Below, piece after piece: positions 12,953 through 25,006 of a stretch of DNA of 64,000 nt. The position numbers and the translations under genes are program-made. Origin of the DNA: Coleophoma eucalyptorum (Eukaryota; Ascomycota; Leotiomycetes; Helotiales; Dermateaceae); the NCBI GenBank assembly GCA_026120035.1, contig JALRME010000013.1, positions 372,001-436,000 on the forward strand, written 5' to 3'. Below the pieces are notes generated by a model. That model saw only the letters and a program-made list of their open reading frames with translations. It was not told where the DNA came from and did not search any database. Within the stretch, counting starts at the first letter, position 1; every line of letters begins with the position of its first letter.

Positions 12953-15163
12953 ATGGCTCGCACAAAGCGTGTGCCGATGCACTTCCCCTACCAAGGTCCG
13001 CAACCCGAAATACACAGCTCGCAGGGTAGAGCGCAAGTACCAACAAGCAGCCGAAGATATTTCTTCCGAGAACTCACTACCTTAGCCAGTGATGGCGAGA
13101 TCGAACCCTACCAGCACCCGCTCTATTGCCGCTTCCTAGCCAACCATGCGCCTGGAATTAACACTATCAACCCACAGATGGGAACAGAGAAGTTGACAGT
13201 GGATCAGCTCACAAGACTGTTGTTTGCTGCTATTCCAAATGGCTTTCGGGAGGAGAGCATTGAATTTGAGGACCCTTTCATGACCAAGGATGGAGAGTAT
13301 CCTGTTGAGTATCGTCACCCTGACCTACTTGAACCTAAAGAACAGGAAGACCCGGATTTTCAAGACTTGCTTAGATTGATGGTTGGACTTGAGGCAGGCC
13401 TTTTAAGGATTAGAGACGCAGTTGAGGACGCTATTATCATATATTCCTCTAGCTATGACGGTAAGTCATGTTTCATATTTTTATAGAGTAGGCGTACTAA
13501 AAGTTCAAATATCTTATTTGTTCCTTCATCTCTTGGAAGGCTACCTAAAGCTCTCTAAGGCTACGACAGCTGACAAGGTTTAGTTCCCAGACTTCAGGAC
13601 CGCTTGTATAAAGTGCAGAGTGTGATTACATCGACATGGAATCAACTCTGCCAGCAACTTCGCAAGCTCACTGAATACGAAAGCATCTGGGCTGACAGAT
13701 TTCTCCGAGTCCCAGAGGAAGAATCGCCGCCCCAAGTCATGCGAAGAAGAAGCAACAGACTGGCTGAGTTGAGCGATGATGAGGAAGAAGAAAAGAAAAG
13801 CTGCTACCATCGACTATTCATGCAAGTCAATAACTCCCACGTTGCAGGTGAAACCGGGAATCTCATCGGCCCTCAGATTTGTTATGGCACCGAAAAGTAC
13901 CTCAGGGCCTTGGATGAGGGTATCAAGGGCAGCTATACAGCTTTTCAGATCGCCACGACCGTCAAAGCAGATCTTGGTGTCAGCACGTGGATGCATCACT
14001 GCGCCCCTGCACCTTCTTACTTCGCGGATCTCTATGCTAATAAAGCCTTGCCCAGGCTGAGAATCTACTTTAAGATCATCCAAATCCGTGACTGGGAGTG
14101 CCGCGATGGTATTGGTTCTGATCCCGCAGATGAAATCATGGCTAAGATGGAGGCTGGTGAGAGCTCATGGGACGACTCCGATGAAGACAAAAAAGCTGTC
14201 AAAGACGAAGTCAGGAAGAAGATCGCTAACAAGCGAAGGAAGCAATTAGGCGGTTCATTGAGTCAGGAAGAGGCCGACGCTATACTTCAGCATAAAGTAT
14301 CCTTAGGCTTGAGAGTTAATCCTGAAACTCATTTTACACCTAGTTATAATGATAAGGTCAAGATGTGGGAAGAAAAAGTTGAGATGATTGACCAGGTCGT
14401 TGGTGGAGTTGGAGATCTGGATGAAGAATCTGAAGAGGACAGCCGAGAAGAAGCAGGAGAGAAGGACATTGAACACAAGACTTCATCTCCAACAGACGAG
14501 TCTCAGACAGTGTCTGGTTTTATTCAGTGCAGCACCCCTCAAGGCAATCTGTGGTTGAATGGCAGGAGAAAGATTGAAGAGACAAAGGACTCAGCCCCTG
14601 AAACCGAACCTGAAGATGATTCTGGGGATGAGACAGAATATATACCTCCAAAGCGACGTGGAACAACATCGACCTCCAAGAGTAGAAAGCGATCATCTGC
14701 CATCAAAGTATCACAATCATCAGCAGGCTCAAAGGACAGAGGTAGAGGCCGACCCCCAAAAGTAGCTTCTTCTCAAGCATCTGGTGCCAAATCACCTAGT
14801 ACGAGAGGCCTGGAATCGCGCAAATCATTTGGCAAAGCAACACATCAAAGTAAAGCTCGGAAAGTCTCAAGAACGGGTCAGAAGGCTATCGAAAGCAGTA
14901 GCTCTGATATTGACGAAGCAGCCAAGGGTAAGGATGATACTGATGCAGGCAGAAATGATGAGAATGAGGTTAAAGCCAATATCTACCATGCTGTAACAGA
15001 AGACGCTGCTGATAACGACTATGGTAGTAGTCCTGTCCTGAGAGTCGCAGCGAAACCGAAGGTTTCTAAGTCTCATACAGGTCATAGACACAAGCGACGA
15101 CAGCTCTCTCTCTTATCAAGTAGTGAGTCAGATATTATGAACACATACTGGGAGTCAGATTAG
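12953..15163 (+). CDS. Nuclear-type protein with AT-hook, function unknown
   Basis: Exons 12953..13460 and 13584..15163 give 695 residues. The 123-nt intron starts GTAAGT; the nearer AG acceptors at 13486 and about 13540 both run into in-frame stops, so TTTAG at 13583 is the only workable one. The first 360 residues look folded (for example RYFFRELTTLASDGEIEPYQ, and a region rich in Trp, Tyr and Cys around WMHHCAPAPSYFADLY), but I recognise no family. The C-terminal half is acidic then Ser/Lys-rich and disordered, with an AT-hook-like RGRGRPPK (14738-14761) and several basic clusters suited to nuclear import, ending in a Ser-rich acidic tail. A DNA- or chromatin-associated role is inference from the AT-hook only. 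It converges with MIC12, 469 bp away. Confidence 0.82.
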
Positions 15164-15632
15164 GCTCCATAGGTGTACACGATGGACGGAACAGGCCCAA
15201 TTGTAATACGGTTTTTGTTGGATTCAGTCTTTAAAAACCCATCCAGTTGACATGGCCAGTCATGGATGAAATGCCCTTATTTTTGCTCTCCATCTTAGGA
15301 GACTTTAGCAAAGATAGAGTACGAAGTCTTTGAGAGTGTATAGGACACGGCAGGATTGTGTATGTAAAGCAAATGGGAGAACAAGAATCATTTTGAAGCT
15401 TTCCACATTCCTGTAAAGGCGACCGACTACAGTTTTTGAATTGTTACAAGGGGAAGACAAGCCTGGGCCGAAGGTACACTCTGCCTATATCTGTTCTCGG
15501 CCTGGTACAGAATTACTCTTCCGATCAGGGAGGATTTGCTAAAGTATCCGTATAGTCAGAGTTTGAAGGAAATCAGCGCCGCAATATGACTTGTTTGAAT
15601 AAAGGAAAGGATATATCGATTACACTCTATAC
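15164..15632. other. Convergent 3' spacer between AT-hook gene and MIC12
   Basis: No gene seen; expected to hold both 3' UTRs and poly(A) sites. Confidence 0.6.
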
Positions 15633-16490
15633 TTATACACCTCGTAGGACAGTGTTATCCCTTGAGTCTATTGGCTTGTATCGCTCTGCCAAAACCTCCT
15701 CAACAGTCTTATCTAACCCGTCAGGTTTCTCATATCTCTCAAGAAGTGCCCTCTCGACGGCTGAAGAAGCCGTAGCACCCGACACCTTCTCTGTTGCGAT
15801 ACCAGCAGCGCCTTGAGCTTTTCCGAGAACTTCCTTGCCCTTCTCAATGCCCTTGCTAATCACACCTCGTACAGCACCTCGAGCAGCGTCAACCGTCCCC
15901 GCGCCGGTGCTCAAGGCTTGCTGTGATGACTTCTCGGCTTTGCTTGCAAGCTCACTGGTCTTGACAGCGGCCTGATCCAATTGCCGTTTGGCCTCTGGGC
16001 CGGCTTCTCTTGCAGCCGCCCTGCTCCAGTCGACAGCTTCCTGGACCTTGGGTCTGGCCTGCTTTTCAGCGCCCTCAATGCCGTCGCGCGACTGCTGTAG
16101 ACCGCCTCCCAGTAATCTGGCCACTGCACCCTCCATGCCCTCTCTCACCTCGTTCCAGTCGGTATTCTGTAGCTTGCGCACCGCATTCTCAACCTCCTCG
16201 TTCCATCGGTCCTTGGCCGCCTCGATCAAGGTGCTCCGTTCTTCACGGGCAAGATCTGCGCGGCTCTGTGGTGGAGGAAGAGGTGATGGTTCCAGGAGGC
16301 CCTGGAGGACGCGGGATTGGGATCGCAGAGCTTGAGCTTGTGCCTGTCGATTCCTTTCATGGGCAAGAATCGTCAAGTAAGCCACACCAAGCGTGAGTGT
16401 AACTCCACCAGTCTAGAGATGTACAATTAGCTATGTAGAAAGACAATGGAGCCCAATCCGGAAACTCACGAAGCCTGTGGTGAAGCCCAT
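15633..16490 (-). CDS. mic12: MICOS complex subunit MIC12
   Basis: MIC12 (Aim5) is a small subunit of the MICOS complex that shapes crista junctions in the mitochondrial inner membrane. Minus-strand exons 16490..16470 and 16412..15633 give 266 residues. The first exon codes for only seven residues (MGFTTGF); a 57-nt intron (GTGAGT...CTCTAG) follows, and the joined N-terminus TGGVTLTLGVAYLTILAHER is the membrane segment followed by the conserved charged stretch of the fungal family. The middle has ERSTLIEAAKDRWNEEVENA and TDWNEVREGMEGAVARLLGG, a family hallmark. The rest is Ala/Lys/Glu-rich and probably helical. An annotation starting at the internal GTG of exon 2 would miss the true start. 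It shares a 404-bp divergent promoter region with a mitoribosomal protein gene. Confidence 0.9.
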
Positions 16491-16894
16491 CTTGATTGTG
16501 TGTATTTGGCGTGGATGCGCCGAACACGGAGGGAAACCTCCAAGGACTTCTCGATCGTGGAAGGAGCCTGCGGAATTCCAATTGACGCTGTGAGAGCTCC
16601 AGAGAGCTTCAGAGTAGTGAGCAACCAAGTGTGACGTGTGATGGCGGAGATATTGGAGGTCGGAGCTCTTCTCGCCAAATCTGGATGGGGCAGCAAAAAA
16701 TCGCCGGAGACGTCAACCTCGAAATCACATTCAAGTGGTTCAGCCTCCACTATCAACCCCACGAATACCGTCCACGACAACGAAGGTCTGGGAGATACAT
16801 AAACGGTTCCGAAACTTTGTTCAGTACTCCGAGACGCCATACTTGGCGTGTATTGGGGGCTCCTCCAGCGTAATCTCACAAATACACAACCATC
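16491..16894. promoter_or_regulatory. Shared divergent promoter region, MIC12 / bL17m
   Basis: 404 bp separate the two start codons, which face away from each other. Both products are mitochondrial, so co-regulation is plausible; no specific binding site was identified. Confidence 0.55.
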
Positions 16895-17534
16895 ATGGCT
16901 GGCGGGCACATGAGATATCGCCATCTTGGGCGCTCCTCATCCCACAGACAAGCCCTTCTCCGAAATCTAGTCACATCCCTCTTCACGCACGAGTCGATAT
17001 CGACGACATACCCAAAGGCAAAAGAGGCGCAAAGGCTAGCAGAGAAGCTCATCACGCTTGGCAAGAAGAACACAGAGGCCAGCCGACGGAGAGCCTTAAG
17101 CATATTCTACGTGAGTGCCCATTCATTGACCTATCCCGGAATACCGCTGTCAAGATTTCTGACTCTTTCTCTAGACCCCACATGAATTGCTGCCAAAGCT
17201 GTTTGGAGAGATGCGGGAACGCTATGCCACGAGACCTGGAGGATACACACGCGTTCTCCGTATTGAGCCATTGAAGGCCGACCAGGCTCCATCTGCAATT
17301 CTGGAGCTCGTCGACGGTCCAAAGGATATGCGCTTCGCCATGACTGCGAGAACAATTGCTAGAATACGGGGCGAGGGCAAAGAGGTGGATCACTTAACGC
17401 AGTACAACATTGACAAAGTTACGAGGTTCCGACCAGATGCCGAGGAGGCATTGGAGAAGATGGTGGAAAAAGTTAATGATCTAGAGATTGGGGACAGGAC
17501 TGCTTTGGAAGCACGCTGGGGTGGAAAGATCTAA
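16895..17534 (+). CDS. MRPL8: Mitochondrial large-subunit ribosomal protein bL17m
   Basis: Exons 16895..17110 and 17175..17534 give 191 residues; the 64-nt intron has a GTGAGT donor and TCTCTAG acceptor and is phase 0. The N-terminus [20 protein letters not shown] is the conserved bL17 start (bacterial L17 also begins with a basic RHxKxxRKLGR-type block), followed by [20 protein letters not shown] and [18 protein letters not shown]. The C-terminal extension ([20 protein letters not shown]) is typical of fungal mitochondrial forms. It would sit near the peptide exit region of the mitoribosome. It converges with UTP25, only 113 bp between stop codons. Confidence 0.93.
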
Positions 17535-17647
17535 GCAGGTGGTGTGGAAGCACGCATGATGTACAATAACATGGATTTGGTGTATGATCTGTATGGGACG
17601 GGCGTTGCTGATAAAATATCTGGGCTCAATTGTACAAAGCTGTATAT

Positions 17648-19865
17648 CTACAGAAAGTCAAAAGTATCGCCTTTCTCTCTGATCATCTTTCCGACTCTCT
17701 CTGTTCCAACGACTCTCTCAAGCTTCATCACGTCCCACTTTGAGAAGATTACACGCACACTACCTTGACCTGGTTCCAGCTGGCCTTCCTGGACGCTTCT
17801 ACTCAGGTATCCCCCAACGATTTCCTTGTAGAAGATTGGGTTGTCTGGCAATCCATACATGATCACCTTTCGAACCCCCTTAATCCTGTATCGCCAGAAA
17901 TGATGTGCTCTCTCTGTGTATAATAGAACGCTGTGACGTCCGGTAAGGAAATGTGATCGGGCTCTTGAGACATCCTTCACATCCGTGTAATCCGAAATGC
18001 TGCCAAACGAGAGTTTACTCGTGGCTGGGGAGGTCGAGAAATAGTTTCTTATACGAACGAAATCCAGATAGGACGGAATGAAGATGACTGTGCCGGTACT
18101 GTCTTTACTGTGCCGAGTTAAAGCAGGTATTATAGCTGTTGTGAAATACGTGAAGCGTGCATCAGGGTCCGTTGCAAATGATGACGATTCTAGCCTGGAA
18201 AAGGTCTGTTTGACCTTCAACCCGAGTTCCTGAATTGCTCCTGGGTAGCTCGCATTGATCTTCACCTTCCCAGACCAATTCTTTGACCGGTTGAAAAACT
18301 GGGTGTTGAGTTCTGGTGTATTGAAGGCTGCCAAAGCAATGGTCTGGCGGAAGTATTGTGCGTTGTTATCCAAGTACCAGCTACGAATCCGGCTGAAATC
18401 AGCACCATGAGCCTCTTTTGGTTGAAGATTCAAGTGGTCGAAAATGAACTCAACATGCTCCCAGTTCTGCATGAGCAAAGCATCTGCCTGATCAACTATG
18501 ACCATTTCTATTGAACTGAGGAAATCATAATCTGGCTTCTTGTCTTCAGCTGTGCCAATGGCCATCCGCAGGCCTAAAGGACTCGCGAATATGATATCCG
18601 AATTATAGAATTGTGAGAAGTACTTGACAGTCTTTCTTGTGAATTTCAAACCCAAACGGAACATGTCATCGTCATTGCCACCGAACAATTCTCGGAAGCC
18701 CTCTGTCTTTTCAGACGAAAACTTTTCTTCCTTGTCCGTATACGAATCATCAAACCGTTTTCGATTCTCTTGCTGGTCTGGCTCACAGATCGAGTTGATC
18801 ATGTTCACCATTCGAACACAGGATTCTCGTGTAGGAAGGATCATGAGAACCTTTGGACGAGTGAAGCCCTGGTCTCGAAATTCTAACTCATCATTGTTCT
18901 CTTCTTTGGCTAGTCGAGCATTGTTTTTGATAACTCTATCTCGAGTCTTGAAGACATGATTGACAGCATGCAGACATACTAATCGACGCAACTTTTCCGA
19001 GTTCTTTGTGTCCCGCTCGCAGAAGAGAACATCCTGATAACCGAAAAATAGTGGTGCTACAGCCGCTTCCAAATCATCGAACGAAGGTCTTTGTTTGGTA
19101 ATGATTGATGCAAGTTTCTGCTTTAACTTGAGAGATTCGGGGCTCGGGACAGTTGGGAGAGCAGACACAACTTTAGAAGTACTTTTGCCTGGAACTGCAA
19201 TTGTGGCTTTCCCACTCTTTAGGACTGTCGCTTTTGATGTTGTCCACTGGTTTTGCTGTATGCTTTGAAGTCTTTGTGATAGTATGTTTTCATCTGGATT
19301 TGCGAAGTGCACTTCAAAGGGGTCCGACGAATCTTCCTCTTCATCCTCGTCTTCCGAAAGATCATCTATACCTGATTCTGGCCCCTCCTCTGCTTCTTCA
19401 ACGAAGTCCGCATCGTCGTTTCCGCCTACCGGACTCTCATCGAGTGATTCCAATGATTCGGGTTCTGGCTTATGATCTAACTTTCTTCTTTTGGATTGAG
19501 GTGCAGCGTCGGCTGCTAAACTCTGCATTAAAGCAGCATAGGACTTTACGGGAGGGAATTCCTCTTCGCTATCGCTGGAATCGTCCGCGCTTTCTGCTTC
19601 TTCTTCTGCTTCTTCGTCTCCAGATGAGCTTCCTTCCGAAGAAGAATCATCCTCAAGTTCCCTGTTTTTGAATTAGTGCCTGTATTCAGCCAATGCAAGA
19701 TAATACTTACTCTTTCTTCTGGGCAAGTCGAGCGCTGTCGAAGATGGGTTTCCCTCTTCCGCGAAATCCACCTCGACCCCTGCCTCTCATACCTCCACGT
19801 CCCCTTGGAGCTCCTGAGCTTGATCCTCGACCCCGTGAGCCACCTCGAGATCCATGAAATGCCAT
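17648..19865 (-). CDS. utp25: U3 snoRNA-associated protein Utp25
   Basis: Nucleolar SSU-processome component needed for 18S pre-rRNA processing. Minus-strand exons 19865..19711 and 19661..17648 give 722 residues; the 49-nt intron is GTAAGT...AACAG and splicing restores the frame (AAA GA|G GAA CTT). The N-terminus is an RG-rich segment ([19 protein letters not shown]), then a long acidic Ser/Glu/Asp region, then the DUF1253/Utp25 fold, which resembles DEAD-box helicases but lacks their motifs: the place of DEAD is taken by VDQADALL, preceded by [19 protein letters not shown]. The RG tract is encoded by the small first exon and would be lost if translation were started at the internal ATG 19528. 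It is divergent with eIF3f (259 bp). Confidence 0.94.
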
Positions 19866-20124
19866 GTTGTCGTGAGTGAAGAGATTGCTTTGGTAAGGCA
19901 ATCCGCAAATCTCGAAATAATTTTGGTTCGATAAGGACTTCGGCCTTGTCTCTCAGGCTCTTATCTAAGCGTGGAAACCGACGACTTCGTTCCCACAAAC
20001 AGAAATCCCACCACGACGCTAGGCGACGACGAGGGAGATTTTTGAAGCAAGCAAAAGACCAAGTCAGCGCACCAGATCTACCCTCCTTTTCCCTCCCTCA
20101 GATTCTCCAACTAAACTGCCCAAT
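19866..20124. promoter_or_regulatory. Shared divergent promoter region, UTP25 / eIF3f
   Basis: 259 bp between start codons of a ribosome-biogenesis gene and a translation-initiation gene. No named motif could be assigned with confidence. Confidence 0.55.
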
Positions 20125-21265
20125 ATGGCGGTCGGTACCGAATCTTTCCTGCATCTTGCGCGACCTCTTGCTCCTGCGGCATTTGGAATACAACCCACAA
20201 CCGCCCCTCTAAATGTTATCATTCAGCCTCAAGTAAGTTCAAATGTGGTGCCAGCCTGGAGGGAAGTTCTCTGACCAATTCTAGGCTGTTTTCTCAATTT
20301 TGGACCATGCTATCCGACGCGACATCCGCGACACGCAGTCTACACGAGTGATCGGAGCCCTATTGGGAGTTCGCTCCGAAGATGGCATGGAAGTCGAAGT
20401 TAGAAACTGCTTCGCAATCCCTCACACCGAAAATGAAGACCAGGTTGAAGTCGATGTTGAATATCAAAAGAACATGCTGGCGCTTCAGCTCAAGGCCAAC
20501 CCAAGAGAAGTACTGCTTGGATGGTACACAACCAGTCTCGAGTTGAACAACTTCAGTGCCTTGATCCAAAACTTCTTTGCCAGTCCCGAGACTGGAACTT
20601 TCCCACACCCAGCAGTTCACTTGACTGTTTCGACCGAGGCAGGAAAGGAGATTGAGGCTCGAACATACATCAGCGCACCAGTTGGAGTTAATGCAGAGAG
20701 AGCCGCTGAAAGCTGTCTTTTCATTCCAGTTCCATACGAGATTAGATACGGTGAGGCCGAGAAGAGTGGATTGGAGTTGATCTCAGGAGCAAAGGACAGC
20801 GAAAACCGTGCTGCCCCAGTGGTCTCGGATATTGAGGGCTTGGAGCGCGCCGTTGAGCAAACCCTGGACCTGATCGAGAGAGTATCGGAGTATGTTAGCT
20901 CAGTGTTGGACGAGGAACGTGAACCATCAAACGCTCTTGGACAGTATCTTATGAACGCTCTTTCGTTGGCACCCAAGGTGGATCCCCAAGACATCGAGCG
21001 TGACTTCAACAACCACATTCAAGATGTACTTGTCGTCTCTTACCTCGCAAACGCAATCCGCACCCAAATCGATCTTTCCCAAAGACTGGCCACATCAACT
21101 CTTACCATGGGTGGCTCAGACGCAGTTGCATCAACAGGTGGCGGGGATGAAAAGGGAGAGCGAGGTCAACGAGGTGGAAAGCGTGGAGGTCGAGGTGGAG
21201 GTCGTGGTGGGGGACAGCCAAGGGAGCCCAGAGAGCCAAGGGAACCAAGGGAACCTGTGGAGTAG
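20125..21265 (+). CDS. eif3f: Translation initiation factor 3 subunit F
   Basis: Exons 20125..20232 and 20285..21265 give 362 residues; the 52-nt intron is GTAAGT...TTCTAG, phase 0. The product has an N-terminal MPN domain ([59 protein letters not shown]) without the JAMM zinc residues of active deubiquitinases, consistent with a structural subunit. The MIF4G-like C-terminal helices follow ([20 protein letters not shown]). The tail has an RGG block and three or four copies of PRE. It belongs to the cytosolic eIF3 complex that recruits mRNA to the 40S subunit. It converges with the R3H-SUZ gene, 294 bp apart. Confidence 0.95.
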
Positions 21266-21559
21266 GAATATGATGATTTGGGGCAGCTCCATACATTCAG
21301 CCATGCATTATTGCACTGTAAAGGATGGAAAAGCACGGCGTTCGGGGGGCTATTGAGCCATAAGCATAGCTGTTTGTATGCTTCTTTCACGGATGCTTCT
21401 CATGCTACAAAGATAGTTTAATGTGAAGTATATTCATGATCTAACAGCTCAAGTACACCTGGCATTGTCCATTTCGATGCCCACAAATCCCGCTAACTCC
21501 ACCAATGCACCACCAGACGCCTGCCACTGCTATTAATCACAAATCGACAGACCTTAAGC

Positions 21560-24241
21560 TCAGACAGCAGGTGGTGGCTTAGGAGGCAATGTCGAGGAAT
21601 TGCCAAAGTTTGGTAGATGACTTCCGACCTGACCGTTTGCTTGCATCCCCTGTATTCCTTGTGGCAATCCCTGTGGAATAACATGAGGCATTGCTTGAGG
21701 CATGTTTTGAGGCATCCCATGAGACATGCTCTGCATACCTTGACTCATGCCTTGGTGCATCACTGGCCTATGTGCCATATGTGGTGAAGCATGATATGAC
21801 GGCAAAGAACTGTTTGAACCTTGGCGAGCCATATTGTAACCCATGCCATTTCCAAATTGTGGTGGATTACCAAATTGCGGTTGAGGCGCCGCGTAGTTAT
21901 TGTAGGGAAGGTGAGGTGAACCATGGTGAGATGACCCATGTCGCGGAGATCCATGGTGAGACATTGGTTGCTGAACAGGAACACCGGAGTTTCCTGGGAC
22001 AAAAGACTGGGTTTTAGGGTTGAAAGCATGTCTGTTGAAGCTTCCTGGGATTGGATGTTGACTCTTAGGATCAGCTGGATTGGCTGTGGTAGGTAATTGC
22101 CCAAAAGCATACGGTATCGAATTTTGCGGTCCCGCCATTGTCGATCTCTGCTGGTATGGGCTGGAATACATGCCTTGGGACTGCGCCCACTGCTGTGGTA
22201 CTGTCTGAATAGGTTGGGTTGGTGAGCCGAAGGCTGGGTTTGGTGCGCCCTGTGGCTGGAAACGTTGGTTCGCTGGTGGAAACTGAATAATGTTAGCTAT
22301 GGAATTCTGTGATGGGCCAAGACTTGAAAAATACCTGTCCCATGTTGTTATATGGCTGGATGTTTCCATTGGCCAATGCCGGGGTAAATTGCTGGGGAGG
22401 ACCGTATTGTGCCGGCATTGTGCTCATATAACTGTTCTGAACTGCGGGAACAAATGGTTGACTGCCCATGGGTGCATACTGGTGTATAGGGGCCCACGCC
22501 GGCTGCTGCTGCTGCGTTTGTGGAAAGAATGGGGCGTATTGAGACCGAACATCAAAGCTGTCAGAATCATCACGACGATGTTTGCCTTGCTTGCCTCTCT
22601 TGCTTTGGCCAGACTTTTCCTTTGTAGAGACTGAGCTTGATCTGGACATTTCATTCCCATCTTCTGTTTCTAAGAGCAAATTAGCGAACACGGTGCCTCA
22701 AAAGCGTTTATGTAAATTACCGGGTGTGGCATCGCCTGTTTTATCTTCCTTGCCAAATATACGCTCTCGGGCTTTTATGTAAACCGCCTCCCTCTCTTCT
22801 CGAGACAACCTGGAATTGGTCAGTATCTAGAAAAAATCTCGGATTCTCTGGTGCACCTACTTCTCTTTGGCAGACAGTCCCTTGTTCTTACCATCACTCC
22901 CAGCTTCTGAGTTCGCACGAGACGCGCTTGCGCCAGTATCACCATCCCCGCCTCGACGCATGATCTTCATGGCTGGTATATTGGGAGGAGGAGTGTTTCC
23001 TGTCGTTGGAGGGTTAGAGATACTTGTCAATGAAGGCGGAAGTCTACAGAATGGAGTTCTGTAGATTCGAAGTGTGCCGGTAGCTGGATCAACTTGGTGT
23101 GTCATATGATAGTAGTCCGCAAGCTTATGTGTTAGCAGCCTGCAGAATGAGTTGCAAGGAGGTAGATCCATGTAAGGTTCCCTTTGATATTCATCAGTGC
23201 GGCTCTTCTGATAAATTATCATGAAAATGGAAGACGGGTGGAAATCCGGCAACACTATCAAACTTGATGCTCTACACTTACTTAGAATCTTTGACAAATT
23301 CAATGACTTGCTGTTCGAGCCTTAATAGGAAAATACGATCCTTTGGGGACTCCAGAGCTTCGAGAAGCTTCTCATCTGGAGTCTGACGATAGAATAGGTT
23401 GAAGGCATCAGGGGTTCCTGCAGTCGCAAGTGGTTTACCCTTGGCCTCATCAATAGGCAGCTGCCCTGAGGATCCGCTTGGAGGAGTATTGCCCCCTTGG
23501 CTTTGTGGTTCTTGCAGTGGAATCATATTCTTCCGGTCAGCAATATCGTATAGTTGCGATCGATATGCCCTAGCAGCTGCTTCTGAGCCAATTCGAGAGC
23601 CTGCAACAATAGAACCTCGTCCTGAAAATGTATCATCATCCTCAGCGGCTTTGACGCTGGCGCTATCATCTGGGCGTAAGGAGTCTTTCTCATCCAACGC
23701 AAATGTAGTTCCTGATGTGATGCTTTTCCCATCCAAGCTTGGAGGCTTTGTTCCAAGTTCAGACCCTGAGTCTGTTCTCTGAAAAAGATCCTCAGAGAAT
23801 GACTCCGTGATTTCAGATTTATTGTTCGAAGCTGCAGGGTGTCCTGATCCATTCACGACTAGGCTAGGCATCTGATCGTGAACCTTCAATGCCTTCACAG
23901 CATCCACCAGAATTTTCTCATTGATTGCCGGCTCGTGAGAATCTGCAACAGCAGTTTTTTGCTCATGATCATTGGAGGCTGGCAGCTGAGTATGGGGGTT
24001 GACGTTTTCGTCCGTGGCACTCTTCTTCAAGTCCTTAGAGGAAGTCGCTACTTTTGTAAATGAGTTGAGAGCAACGTTATCCTTTCCTCCAGAGGCAGCG
24101 ACCTAAGATGGGGTTCGATGTTAGCATGGCTACAAGATTAGTGGCCAAAAGCATGTTCGACCGAAGACGCTTGAACAGTTGGATGCGCACCTTTGCAAAA
24201 GACATTCTAGCAGTATCTGTAGACATGGGTGCAGTGGCCAT
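21560..24241 (-). CDS. R3H and SUZ domain RNA-binding protein
   Basis: Cytoplasmic RNA-binding protein by family. Minus-strand exons: 24241..24191, 24102..23282, 23181..22861, 22809..22721, 22669..22335, 22282..21560; 779 residues. All junctions keep frame. The R3H domain runs over the exon 2-3 junction (RIFLLRLEQQVIEFVKDSKE then PYMDLPPCNSFCRLLTHKLA, with ADYYHMTH). The SUZ domain follows (PPNIPAMKIMRRGGDG) and ends in SREEREAVYIKARERIFGKE, assembled from exons 3 and 4. The C-terminal 400 residues are Gln/Pro/Met/His-rich and disordered, like other mRNP-associated proteins. Intron 2 ends in CAAAG, an unusual AAG acceptor; the better-looking TATCAG 25 nt upstream leads to a stop, and only AAG gives an intact R3H. 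Divergent with a CCHC/RS protein gene. Confidence 0.9.
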
Positions 24242-25006
24242 GTTAAAAGACTATGATAGTGGGGAATGAGCGTGGTCATCCAGGTAAAACAAAGATGAAG
24301 ATCACAGCCGGCGAAAAGGCTGGAGAGATCGAGACGTCCGAAACAATGTAATTTAAGGGAGAAATTCAAGGGCGCCTAATATGGAGACGTAAAATCTGGT
24401 CATTGTTGTGGCTGACGAGATTGATGGCGGTGGTTGAAGTTGAAGTTGACCGATATGGTAGGTTTCTGGGAGTTCGTACGACAGCCTTTTGTGACCATGA
24501 AATGAAATATTGCGTCTTGTCCGCTGACGTCTTGCAACGGCTGCCACAGATGAGCGGCAGAACCTCTGACCTCTCGAGGAACTTTGCAGAAGATTGATTT
24601 GCGTCAAGTATATCAGAGCATCCTCTCTGCCTCGACTTGGGGTATGTGCAAGTTCAAGTGCAGTGGTTCAAATTCGTGGTTCCAAATCGCTGAGTCCGCT
24701 AAATTGGGCACCGTTCTCTAACTCAATGAGGCAAGGCGCTACGACTGATCTTTATCGCGATAAGTACCTTTGGTACGAAAATCATTGCGACGGCAATATT
24801 TATTGTTCGATCTAGCCAGTCTGTGAGACAAGAACTGCGTAACTACCCCCGTTCACAAGGATATTCAATAAAGACAATCGTCGCCCGGGTTGGATTATCA
24901 TTTTGGTTCTACGCCAAGCCGCCTAGATTCACCAGATTATTCACGGCTCGATTTGCGCGTGCACCAGCGTGATATCCATCAAGTCGCGCCTTCGAATTAT
25001 CAAGCC
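24242..25006. promoter_or_regulatory. Divergent intergenic region, R3H-SUZ gene / CCHC-RS gene
   Basis: 765 bp between divergent start codons; both genes code for RNA-binding proteins. No gene or specific motif seen. Confidence 0.5.

Noticed and set aside
13461..13540. Nearer acceptors for the AT-hook gene intron (13486 and about 13540)
   Set aside because: Both lead to in-frame stop codons; only 13583 gives a continuous protein.
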